Of a DNA stretch of 64,000 bases, positions 25,789 to 33,330 are shown in pieces. Each line of letters begins with the position of its first letter. The first letter of the stretch is position 1. Source of the DNA: Bacteroidia bacterium (GTDB lineage Bacteria > Bacteroidota > Bacteroidia > B-17B0 > Aurantibacillaceae); assembly GCA_018000995.1 (NCBI GenBank), contig JAGNIU010000013.1, positions 31,100 through 95,099 on the forward strand, given 5' to 3'. The notes under the pieces were generated by a model. That model searched no databases. It was not told the origin of the DNA and worked only from the letters and a program-made list of their open reading frames with translations. The translations under genes and the position numbers were made by a program.

Positions 25789-26460
25789 ATGCCAAATCAG
25801 GAACATATAATTATTGTTGCCGGCGGAAGCGGTAAACGTATTAAAGGAAATATTCCAAAACAGTTTATTGAAGTTAATGGTAAACCGCTTATTGTTTATA
25901 CCATTGAAAAATTTCTAAACTACAATCCTGAAATCAACATGTGCATTGTTGCACACAAAGATTACTTACAGCATTTAAATGATTTACTAAAGAAATATTT
26001 CCCTAATAAAAATATTACGACAACTATCGGCGGTGACACACGATTTGATTCCGTTAAAAACGGTTTAGCACTTATTGAAGAAAGTTATTCGGTTGTAGGT
26101 ATTCACGATGCAGCGCGACCAATGGTAAGTGTTGATACTATTAAACGTTGTTTTGAAACTGCTGCACAAAAAGGAAATGCAATTCCAGTAGTGGATGTTA
26201 ACGAGAGTATTCGCGTAATTGAAAACAATAGTAACAAAGCCGTTAACCGTACTAATTATAAAGTTATTCAAACTCCACAATGTTTTAATACTACCGCTAT
26301 TAAAAAAGCATTTGAACAAGATTATAGTATCCTGTTTACCGATGATGCCAGCGTGTTAGAAAAAACAGGCGAGAAAATTATTTTAGTGGAAGGCAACACA
26401 GAGAATATAAAAATTACTCACGATACAGATTTGATTTTAGCACAGCACTTGTTAAAATGA
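25789..26460 (+). CDS. ispD: 2-C-methyl-D-erythritol 4-phosphate cytidylyltransferase
   Basis: IspD makes CDP-methylerythritol from CTP and MEP in the non-mevalonate isoprenoid pathway. The 223-residue protein has the nucleotidyltransferase loop IIVAGGSGKRIKGNIPKQF (residues 8-26), VGIHDAARPMVS, NRTNYKVIQTPQCF and DDASVLEK, all diagnostic of the family. The stop overlaps the ATG of the PolX-like gene (ATGA at 26457-26460), which indicates translational coupling even though the functions look unrelated. Confidence 0.94.
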   Translation: MPNQEHIIIVAGGSGKRIKGNIPKQFIEVNGKPLIVYTIEKFLNYNPEINMCIVAHKDYLQHLNDLLKKYFPNKNITTTIGGDTRFDSVKNGLALIEESYSVVGIHDAARPMVSVDTIKRCFETAAQKGNAIPVVDVNESIRVIENNSNKAVNRTNYKVIQTPQCFNTTAIKKAFEQDYSILFTDDASVLEKTGEKIILVEGNTENIKITHDTDLILAQHLLK

Positions 26461-28124
26461 CCACAGAAGAAATTGCCGATAGTCTTGAACTCACAGCTAA
26501 GCTCATGGAACTGCATGAGGAAAATCCTTTTAAAGTAAAAGCTGTTGCTAATGGCGCCTACAAATTAGCCAAAACTCGAATTGAATTAGCAGGAAAATCA
26601 CAAGCCGAAATTGAACAAATTGAAGGTATTGGAAAAGGTATCGCTGCAAAAATTTCGGAGATGTTGGAAAAAGGTACTACTGATGAATTAGAAGAACTGA
26701 AAAGCAAAACACCCCAAGGCATTATCGACATCATGAATATCAAAGGCCTGGGACCAAAAAAAGTTCGTCAGCTTTGGCAGGAACTGCATATAGAGAGTGT
26801 TGGAGAATTATTATACGCCTGCAACGAAAATCGTTTAGTTGATTTAAAAGGTTTCGGAACTAAGACTCAGGAAAGCATTAAACAAAATATTGAATTTGCA
26901 CAAAACAATTCCGGTAAATTACATTATGCTAATGCCGAGAAGTTAGGATTAAATTTACTAAACGGATTAAAAAAAGTAAAAGGCGTTTTCGAAGAAGTTT
27001 CTTTTACAGGAGAATTGCGCAGGAGAAATGACATCATCACCAAAATAGAATTACTTTGTTCGGTAAATGATTTCGAAAGAGCAAAAACCGGTTTAACGAA
27101 TGCAGGATATACCGAAGACGAAGAAATTGAAAATACATTTGTTTCAGGAAATGCAGGTTGTCCGGTTTTAATTTATTTATGTGAACCTGATAATTTTTAT
27201 AAAGAATTATTTTTAACTACAGGCTCAGGTGATTTTATTCAGGATTTTTTGGAAGTGGAAATAGATGCGCCTCAATCGGAAGAAGAAATATTTGAATCTT
27301 TAAACCTTCAATATGTAGAACCGGAACTGCGCGAATCACAAAACATTATTAGTTTAGCGGAGTCCAATAAAATTCCAAAGCTTATTGAGTTTAAAGATTT
27401 AAAAGGAAGTTTGCACAACCACAGTACCTATAGTGACGGGATGCATTCGCTGGAAGAAATGGCCGTTCATTGTAAAAGTTTAGGTTACGAATATTTAGGT
27501 ATTTGCGATCACTCTCAGTCTGCTTTTTACGCCGATGGTTTAAAACCCGAAACAGTTTTAATTCAGCAACAGGAAATTGAAAAGTTAAATAAACAATTAG
27601 CGCCTTTCAAAATATTTAAAGGTATTGAAAGCGATATCTTAAATGACGGTAGTTTAGATTACACCGAAGACATTCTTAAAACTTTTGATTTTGTCGTGGC
27701 TTCCGCTCACTCTAATTTAAAAATGAATGAAGAAAAAGCGAATGAACGTTTAATTAAAGCTATTGAAAATCCTTACACCACAATACTTGGACATCCCACA
27801 GGAAGATTATTGTTGTCCCGCGCAGGTTACCCCATCAATCACAAAAAAATAATTGATGCTTGTGCTGCTAATGGAGTGATTATTGAATTAAACGCTCACC
27901 CCTACCGTCTGGACATTGACTGGAGCTGGATTCCTTATTGCTTAGAAAAAGGTGTGAAAATTTCTATTAATCCGGATGCTCACCAAAAAGAAGGTTATAA
28001 TGATATGCAATACGGTGTTTATTCTGCCAGAAAAGGCATGTTGGATAAAGCCAATTGCTTCAACGCAATGAGTTTAGTGGAAATTGAAAAATATTTTGTG
28101 TCCCGAAAGACCGCTATTAAATAA
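26457..28124 (+). CDS. PolX-like protein: HhH plus PHP nuclease with degenerate polymerase site
   Basis: Bacterial PolX joins a family X DNA polymerase to a PHP-type 3'-5' exonuclease for DNA repair. In this 555-residue protein the HhH motifs are clear (IEGIGKGIAAKI, residues 55-66; NIKGLGPKKVRQLW, 94-107), as is the PHP domain (HNHSTYSDG with His320, His322 and Asp327; ICDHS; KGIESDIL; ASAHS; GHPTGR; NPDAH). The polymerase palm is altered. TGELRRRNDIITKIELL at 184-200 has Lys196 and Glu198 where active PolX has the GDID aspartates, and the VDLR strand is replaced by VLIYL. I predict nuclease activity without DNA synthesis. Confidence 0.85.
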   Translation: MTTEEIADSLELTAKLMELHEENPFKVKAVANGAYKLAKTRIELAGKSQAEIEQIEGIGKGIAAKISEMLEKGTTDELEELKSKTPQGIIDIMNIKGLGPKKVRQLWQELHIESVGELLYACNENRLVDLKGFGTKTQESIKQNIEFAQNNSGKLHYANAEKLGLNLLNGLKKVKGVFEEVSFTGELRRRNDIITKIELLCSVNDFERAKTGLTNAGYTEDEEIENTFVSGNAGCPVLIYLCEPDNFYKELFLTTGSGDFIQDFLEVEIDAPQSEEEIFESLNLQYVEPELRESQNIISLAESNKIPKLIEFKDLKGSLHNHSTYSDGMHSLEEMAVHCKSLGYEYLGICDHSQSAFYADGLKPETVLIQQQEIEKLNKQLAPFKIFKGIESDILNDGSLDYTEDILKTFDFVVASAHSNLKMNEEKANERLIKAIENPYTTILGHPTGRLLLSRAGYPINHKKIIDACAANGVIIELNAHPYRLDIDWSWIPYCLEKGVKISINPDAHQKEGYNDMQYGVYSARKGMLDKANCFNAMSLVEIEKYFVSRKTAIK

Positions 28125-28125
28125 T

Positions 28126-28221
28126 TTGTCAATTAGACAATTTGTCGATTATTTGCTATATTTAATATGAAACAAATTAATTTTTCATTGTCAAATTGAC
28201 CCATCGCCAAATTGACTAATT
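28126..28221. repeat. AATTTGNC-type repeat with two arms
   Basis: The left arm (about 28126-28157, AATTTGTCAATTAGACAATT) and the inverted right arm (about 28184-28221, TTGTCAAATTGACCCATCGC) flank a short AT-rich core. It starts at the stop codon of the PolX-like gene and ends just before the GH3 start, so it makes up nearly the whole intergenic region. It is related to the elements near 14.7 kb and 54.75 kb. Confidence 0.6.
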
Positions 28222-28228
28222 ATTTTAA

Positions 28229-29737
28229 ATGCCAATTATAAATTCCATAGCATCATGGCTCATGAAAAAGCGTCTGCATCAGATAGAGCTTTTTGTGAAA
28301 TACCCGCATGATGTTCAGGAAGAATGGATGTTTAAATTATTATCGGAAGCAAAAGATACAGAATTTGGAAAACGTCATCACTTTAGCGCCATAAAAAACT
28401 ACGAGCAATTTAAACGTAATATTCCTTTACAGGATTACGAAAGTTTAAAACCTTCGATAGAACTGACTCGTCGTGGCGCGCAAAACTTATTATGGCCTGG
28501 CGAAATAAAATGGTTCGCTAAAAGTAGTGGTACAACAGACAAAAGTAAATTTATTCCCGTTAGCGCTGAATCTTTAGATGGTTGTCATTATAATGCAGGA
28601 CGCGATATGGTAACTTTACATTGCGTAAATAATCCCGAGACTCTATTATTTACAGGAAAAAATTTAGCGTTGGGCGGAAGTTTTAAAACAGATGTATTTG
28701 GTAATCATAATTCATTTCATGGCGATGTAAGTGCTATCATCATTCAAAATCTTCCTATGTGGGCAGAGTTTTTCAGAGCGCCGGATGTAAATATTGCATT
28801 GATGGACGAATGGGAAAGCAAGTTGCAGAAAATGGCTGAGACTATGATGAATGAAAATGTAACGAGTCTTGCCGGCGTACCAAGTTGGATGTTGGTGTTA
28901 CTGAAAAAAGTGCTTCAACTAAAAAATGCAAAAACTATTGATGAAGTCTGGCCGAACTTAGAAGTGTATTTTCATGGCGGTGTAAGTTTTACTCCCTATA
29001 AAGAACAATTCCGGCAATTATTCAATAACGATAAGATCAATTATATTCAGATGTACAGTGCTTCCGAGGGATTTTTTGGAATTCAAGATGTACCAGGTCG
29101 AAATGATATGCTCTTGATGTTGGATTATGGTATTTTTTATGAGTTCATTCCTATTGAAGATATTGGTTTAGAAGATCCTCGCGTTTATAATTTATCAGAG
29201 GTAAAAACAGGTCTAAATTATGCGATGGTGATTACAACAAATGCGGGATTATGGCGTTATCAGATTGGTGACACCGTTCAATTTACAGATACAAATCCGT
29301 ATCGCATTATTGTTTCTGGTCGCACTAAACATTTTATAAATGTATTTGGAGAGGAAGTAATGGTTCATAATACCGATCAAGCCATTTTTAAAGCCTGCGA
29401 AAAAACACATGCTATGGTTTCAGATTATACTGTTGCACCAGTTTATATGAACGAAACCAGCGGTTCACACGAATGGCTAATTGAATTTGAAAAAGAGCCG
29501 GATGATTTTGAGTTTTTTGTAAAGGAGTTAGATTCATGTTTAAAACAATTAAACTCCGATTACGAAGCTAAACGTTATAACGATTATGTGTTAAAATCAC
29601 CAATAGTAAAATTATTGCCAAAAGGCAGTTTTTACAATTGGCTAAAATCAAACAACCGCTTAGGCGGACAATTTAAAGTGCCCCGCTTAAATAATGGCAG
29701 GGAATTTGTAGATAGTATTAGTAAATCAGTTCTGTGA
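28229..29737 (+). CDS. GH3-family acyl-adenylate enzyme
   Basis: The 502-residue protein belongs to the GH3 family, named after plant auxin-amide synthetases. It shows FAKSSGTTDKSKFIPVS (P-loop, about residues 94-110), YFHGGVSFTPYKEQFRQL, MYSASEGFFGIQD (the adenylate motif), GLWRYQIGDTVQFT and GRTKHFINVFGEEVMVHN. Plant members conjugate acyl acids to amino acids; the bacterial substrates are mostly unknown. A conjugating or ligase activity with a carboxylic acid is inferred. The next gene starts at a GTG that overlaps its stop codon by 4 nt. Confidence 0.88.
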   Translation: MPIINSIASWLMKKRLHQIELFVKYPHDVQEEWMFKLLSEAKDTEFGKRHHFSAIKNYEQFKRNIPLQDYESLKPSIELTRRGAQNLLWPGEIKWFAKSSGTTDKSKFIPVSAESLDGCHYNAGRDMVTLHCVNNPETLLFTGKNLALGGSFKTDVFGNHNSFHGDVSAIIIQNLPMWAEFFRAPDVNIALMDEWESKLQKMAETMMNENVTSLAGVPSWMLVLLKKVLQLKNAKTIDEVWPNLEVYFHGGVSFTPYKEQFRQLFNNDKINYIQMYSASEGFFGIQDVPGRNDMLLMLDYGIFYEFIPIEDIGLEDPRVYNLSEVKTGLNYAMVITTNAGLWRYQIGDTVQFTDTNPYRIIVSGRTKHFINVFGEEVMVHNTDQAIFKACEKTHAMVSDYTVAPVYMNETSGSHEWLIEFEKEPDDFEFFVKELDSCLKQLNSDYEAKRYNDYVLKSPIVKLLPKGSFYNWLKSNNRLGGQFKVPRLNNGREFVDSISKSVL

Positions 29738-30537
29738 GAAGAATTTTAAAATATAGTTTCATTGTTTTAATCTGCCTTAGCAGTTTAGCTTTTATTGTTA
29801 AAGACGGTAAAACACTTTATACTATAAAACACGCTTTCAATATATTTACCAGCGATAATCTTAGTAATATTTACTTAATAAACGGTGAAGAACTAATAAA
29901 GTACAACGCCACCGGAAAACAATTATTAAAATACAGCAACAAACGCTACGGTAACATTACCACCATTGATGCCACCAACGCTTTAAAGATTTTACTGTAT
30001 TACAAAGATTTTCAGCAATTGATTTTTTTAGATAGTCAGCTCTCACAAAACGGAGATGCCATTTCCTTAGAAAGTTTAGGTTACGAACAAACCGATTTAG
30101 TTTGTACATCGTTTAGCAATGGTTTCTGGATTTATAATAAACAAACCAACGAATTAATTCGCTTCGGCCAGAATTCGCAAGCCATTGCAAAAACCGGAAA
30201 CTTAAAACAATTATTACAAGCAGAATTGAAGCCGGATTTTATGACTGAACACAATAGTTACTTGTATTTAAATTGTCCGGATATTGGTGTTTACGTTTTT
30301 GATATGTATGGCACTTTTAATAAAATAATAAGTCTTAAACACCTGCCCGCTTTTCAAGTGAGTAACAACATTCTTTATTTTTATAAAGACAATAAATTTT
30401 GTTCCTACAACACAAAAGCGTTTGAGGAGCGTTGCATCCCTTATAACGACACTTTAATCAAGAACATCCGGATTGAAAAAGACCGTCTTTTTCTACAGTA
30501 CGTCGACTCGATAAAAACCATTGAGAATTTACCATAA
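29734..30537 (+). CDS. Secreted or anchored beta-propeller-like protein of unknown function
   Basis: The 267-residue product begins at a GTG overlapping the GH3 stop. A hydrophobic N-terminus (YSFIVLICLSSLAFIV) acts as signal peptide or anchor. The rest is a series of short beta hairpins with Asn, Tyr and Lys turns (NIYLINGEELIKYNATG, SYLYLNCPDIGVYVFDMYG, NNILYFYKDNKFCSYN). It resembles periplasmic propeller proteins common in Bacteroidota, but no named family is recognised. Co-translation with the GH3 enzyme suggests a shared process. Confidence 0.6.
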   Translation: MRRILKYSFIVLICLSSLAFIVKDGKTLYTIKHAFNIFTSDNLSNIYLINGEELIKYNATGKQLLKYSNKRYGNITTIDATNALKILLYYKDFQQLIFLDSQLSQNGDAISLESLGYEQTDLVCTSFSNGFWIYNKQTNELIRFGQNSQAIAKTGNLKQLLQAELKPDFMTEHNSYLYLNCPDIGVYVFDMYGTFNKIISLKHLPAFQVSNNILYFYKDNKFCSYNTKAFEERCIPYNDTLIKNIRIEKDRLFLQYVDSIKTIENLP

Positions 30538-30540
30538 TTT

Positions 30541-30597
30541 GCCGTCATCCTGAGCTTGCCGAAGGGCCGCGAAAACCTTGCCCAATAAGGCTTTTCA
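30541..30597. repeat. Intergenic repeat-like element (GTCATCCTGAGC... type)
   Basis: The segment begins GTCATCCTGAGCTTGCCGA and ends in an imperfect hairpin AAAACCTT...AAGGCTTTT. The first part resembles a sequence that recurs between genes in many Bacteroidota, as recalled from general knowledge. The second part may terminate transcription from the gene before it. There is only one copy in this window. Confidence 0.4.
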
Positions 30598-30636
30598 TGA
30601 TTTTTAGCATTTATTGCTGAATCCCCCTAAAATTTG

Positions 30637-30644
30637 TATTTTTG
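30637..30644 (+). promoter_or_regulatory. -7 promoter box TATTTTTG
   Basis: This is an exact TAnnTTTG match with TTG 20 nt upstream (30614-30616). It lies 19 nt before the ATG of the PaaE-like reductase gene. Confidence 0.55.
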
Positions 30645-30663
30645 AGCCTTATTTTTTACTCTA

Positions 30664-31728
30664 ATGGCTAAGTTCAATTCCCTAAAAGTTAAAGACATTA
30701 AACGCGAAACCGCTGATGCAGTTTCTGTGGCTTTTGATGTACCTTCAACGCTACAAATTCCTTATCAATATAAACAAGGACAATACATTACTTTAAAACT
30801 AAATATTAATGGCGAAGAACTTCGTCGTTCGTATAGTATTTGTACCAGTCCGTATACCGAAAAAGAATTACGTGTTGCGATTAAAGAAGTAAAAGACGGA
30901 AGAGCTTCTACATTCATTAATCAAAAATTAAAAGTGGGTGATGTTATTGAAGTGATGACCCCAATGGGAAGTTTTCATTCAGTATTATCAGGCAGCAATA
31001 AGAAGAATTACGTGTTGTTTGCAGGCGGAAGCGGAATTACGCCGATGATGAGCATTTTAAAAAGTATTTTACATATCGAGAAACAAAGCAATGTTACTTT
31101 AATTTATGCTAACCGCGATGAAGATTCTACCATCTTTAAAACTGAGTTAGAAAAAATTGCTTCCGACAATAAAGATCATTTTAAATTAGTAAACGTTTAT
31201 GATAATCCTAAAACGCAAGTAGCAGATTTACATAAAGGATTAATTACAACCGATAAAGCAATTGCATTAATTGAGAATTACGGTGGTGTTACTGCTGACG
31301 AATATTTTATTTGCGGTCCGGGCCCGATGATGGAAAATGTAAAAACCACATTAGAAGGATTAAAAATTGCAAAAGAAAAAATTCACATCGAATATTTTAC
31401 AGCTGTAGCAGATGCTGTTGCTAAAGCTGAAGGTAAAGGACAGAATGTAAAAAGTAAAATCACCATTATACAATATGGTATTGAAACTCAACTGGAGTTA
31501 AATACCGACGGAGCAAGTATTTTAGATGCTGCTATTGATGCAGGTGTTGATGCTCCGTTTAGTTGCAAAGGTGCAGTATGTTGTACTTGCCGTGCTAAAA
31601 TAATTGAAGGTGAAGTAAAAATGGACGCTAATTTTGCCTTAACAGATGCAGAGGTTGCAGAAGGTTTTGTTTTAACTTGTCAAGCACATCCTTTAACTGA
31701 AAAAGTTATTGTTGATTACGACGCTTAA
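30664..31728 (+). CDS. PaaE-like ferredoxin-NADP-type reductase with 2Fe-2S domain
   Basis: The 354-residue protein has an FAD-binding barrel (residues about 1-105, with ELRRSYSICTSPYTE binding flavin). An NAD(P)-binding domain follows (FAGGSGITPMMSILKSIL; YFICGPGPMM), and then a C-terminal plant-type 2Fe-2S ferredoxin domain (CKGAVCCTCRAKI and a final Cys in LTCQAHP). PaaE passes electrons from NADPH to the ring 1,2-phenylacetyl-CoA epoxidase. The domain order fits PaaE, but no paaABCD genes are here, so it may serve another di-iron or monooxygenase partner. Confidence 0.85.
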   Translation: MAKFNSLKVKDIKRETADAVSVAFDVPSTLQIPYQYKQGQYITLKLNINGEELRRSYSICTSPYTEKELRVAIKEVKDGRASTFINQKLKVGDVIEVMTPMGSFHSVLSGSNKKNYVLFAGGSGITPMMSILKSILHIEKQSNVTLIYANRDEDSTIFKTELEKIASDNKDHFKLVNVYDNPKTQVADLHKGLITTDKAIALIENYGGVTADEYFICGPGPMMENVKTTLEGLKIAKEKIHIEYFTAVADAVAKAEGKGQNVKSKITIIQYGIETQLELNTDGASILDAAIDAGVDAPFSCKGAVCCTCRAKIIEGEVKMDANFALTDAEVAEGFVLTCQAHPLTEKVIVDYDA

Positions 31729-31785
31729 CCTCACCATAACCCCACCCGATTCGCAAGCGAACCGTCCTCTCCTATGAGGAGAGGA
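31728..31785. repeat. Double-hairpin intergenic repeat, copy 1
   Basis: The element reads CCTCACC...CCCACCC, a short TTCGC-AA-GCGAA hairpin and a 9-bp stem TCCTCTCCT-ATG-AGGAGAGGA. Copy 2 is at 57963-58027. It starts at the stop codon of the PaaE-like gene and could act as a bidirectional terminator, since the barrel gene at 31808 converges on it. Confidence 0.65.
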
Positions 31786-31807
31786 AAATTACGTTTTCAA
31801 AAAGAAA

Positions 31808-32569
31808 TTAGAATTTTACTCCCAACCCTAAATTCAAGTGATTTCCTGTGATGTATAAGGAAGATGGCGTGAAAGTATCCTTCAATAAATATGGGGAGAA
31901 TCCATAACGATAAGTCAGTTCAGCAAAAAAACAATTACGGTACGTTTTCAAATTATTCTTTTGTATTCCTAATGTGAAACTCATAAATGGATTATTGCGT
32001 TTGCTGAATAATTTATTTTTGAATTCAATCACTTCATACGTTTTGTGAACCAGTTCACCATCTTGTTTCACTTTTAATTGAGCATCCATCATCACACGGA
32101 AGTGATAGCCTATCATTACATAAGGCGTAAAGCGCGCATTATTCTCATGATTAAAACATAATTTTAATTGAATGGGAATTGCAAATTCATGAAAGTACAA
32201 TGAGTAATTATAATTCATATCGCCGGTGTAAAGCTGTATACTATCCGGTTTAAAATAATAGGATTTAAAATTTATACCATGCACCATATAATCAACACCA
32301 ATCAACAAAAACGAATTGTGCTTATAGGTAAGACGAATCTCTTCACTAAAACTAATTAAGCCCGACATTTTTTGCGTTGGATTTGACGCGTGATTTTTAT
32401 TTATTTTATAAAATCCGATCACTGGCCCCAACGTCAAACGAGAACGAATGATGCGTGATTGTCCTGGTGATGGTGCGGGTTTAAACAGAGGCGAATTATC
32501 CGCAAAGAGATTATAACTGCTTAACAGAACAAATAAAAAAGTACAAAGTATAAATTTGAATTTATACAT
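31808..32569 (-). CDS. Predicted outer-membrane beta-barrel protein (PorT-like class)
   Basis: The 253-residue product has a signal peptide (FILCTFLFVLLSSYNLFA). Alternating amphipathic strands include LTLGPVIGFYKINKNH, FLLIGVDYMVHGINF, FTPYVMIGYHFRVMM and FFAELTYRYGFSPYL. It ends LNLGLGVKF with the terminal Phe that marks barrel proteins. The pattern is that of the PorT/outer-membrane beta-barrel group of Bacteroidota; the role is unknown. It lies 5 nt after the SDR gene and ends the minus-strand block. Confidence 0.65.
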   Translation of the reverse strand: MYKFKFILCTFLFVLLSSYNLFADNSPLFKPAPSPGQSRIIRSRLTLGPVIGFYKINKNHASNPTQKMSGLISFSEEIRLTYKHNSFLLIGVDYMVHGINFKSYYFKPDSIQLYTGDMNYNYSLYFHEFAIPIQLKLCFNHENNARFTPYVMIGYHFRVMMDAQLKVKQDGELVHKTYEVIEFKNKLFSKRNNPFMSFTLGIQKNNLKTYRNCFFAELTYRYGFSPYLLKDTFTPSSLYITGNHLNLGLGVKF

Positions 32570-32574
32570 AGAGC

Positions 32575-33330
32575 TTAAGTGTTTCTTTTAACCGTAGTTG
32601 AATTAGCCTGTGCGGCAGGCATAATAATTACATCATTAATATTTACGTGTGCAGGTCGCGATGCCATCCAATAAATTGTTTCAGCAACATCATCGGGTGT
32701 TAGCGGTTGTAAACCTTCGTATACTTTTTTAGCGCGGTCTTCATCACCGTCGAAACGTACAATGCTAAATTCTGTTTCCACCATTCCAGGGTTTACAGCA
32801 GATACTTTTATGTTGTGAGGCAACAAATCAATTCGCATACCTTTGTTTAAAGCATCAACAGCGTGTTTTGTTCCGCAATACACATTTCCGTTAGCGTAAG
32901 CTTCTTTACCCGCAATAGAACCAACGTTAATGATATGTCCTTTTTTATTTTCAATCATTAATTTGCTTACTGACTTGGTGACATAAAGTAAACCTTTAAT
33001 GTTAGTGTCAATCATTCTTTCCCAATGATCTACATTTCCATCCTGTATAGCAGATAATCCCGCTGCTAAACCGGCGTTGTTTACCAATACGTCAATCTTT
33101 TTTAATTCAGCAGGTAATTCGTTAATCGCTTTTTCCACTTCGCTTAGTTTACGGATATCAAAACACAAAGTATGTACTTTAACTTTATAGGTTGCTTCAA
33201 TATTTTTTTGAATATCCTTAAGTCGGTCTTCACGGCGACCGGTAATAATAAGTGTGTAGCCATTCTTCGCGAAAATTTCGGCGGTACTTTTTCCTATGCC
33301 TGAAGTGGCTCCTGTAACTAGGGCTATCAT
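32575..33330 (-). CDS. Short-chain dehydrogenase/reductase (YdfG-like)
   Basis: The 251-residue classical SDR has the cofactor motif TGATSGIGKSTAEI (TGxxxGxG), a basic pair after strand 2 (TGRREDRL, suggesting NADP preference), NNAG (LVNNAGLAAG), the active-site Ser in NVGSIAGKEAY and YxxxK in VYCGTKHAVD. Close relatives oxidise serine, 3-hydroxypropionate or similar 3-hydroxy acids. The start overlaps the stop of the permease gene by 4 nt, which links its substrate to that transporter. Confidence 0.85.
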   Translation of the reverse strand: MIALVTGATSGIGKSTAEIFAKNGYTLIITGRREDRLKDIQKNIEATYKVKVHTLCFDIRKLSEVEKAINELPAELKKIDVLVNNAGLAAGLSAIQDGNVDHWERMIDTNIKGLLYVTKSVSKLMIENKKGHIINVGSIAGKEAYANGNVYCGTKHAVDALNKGMRIDLLPHNIKVSAVNPGMVETEFSIVRFDGDEDRAKKVYEGLQPLTPDDVAETIYWMASRPAHVNINDVIIMPAAQANSTTVKRNT

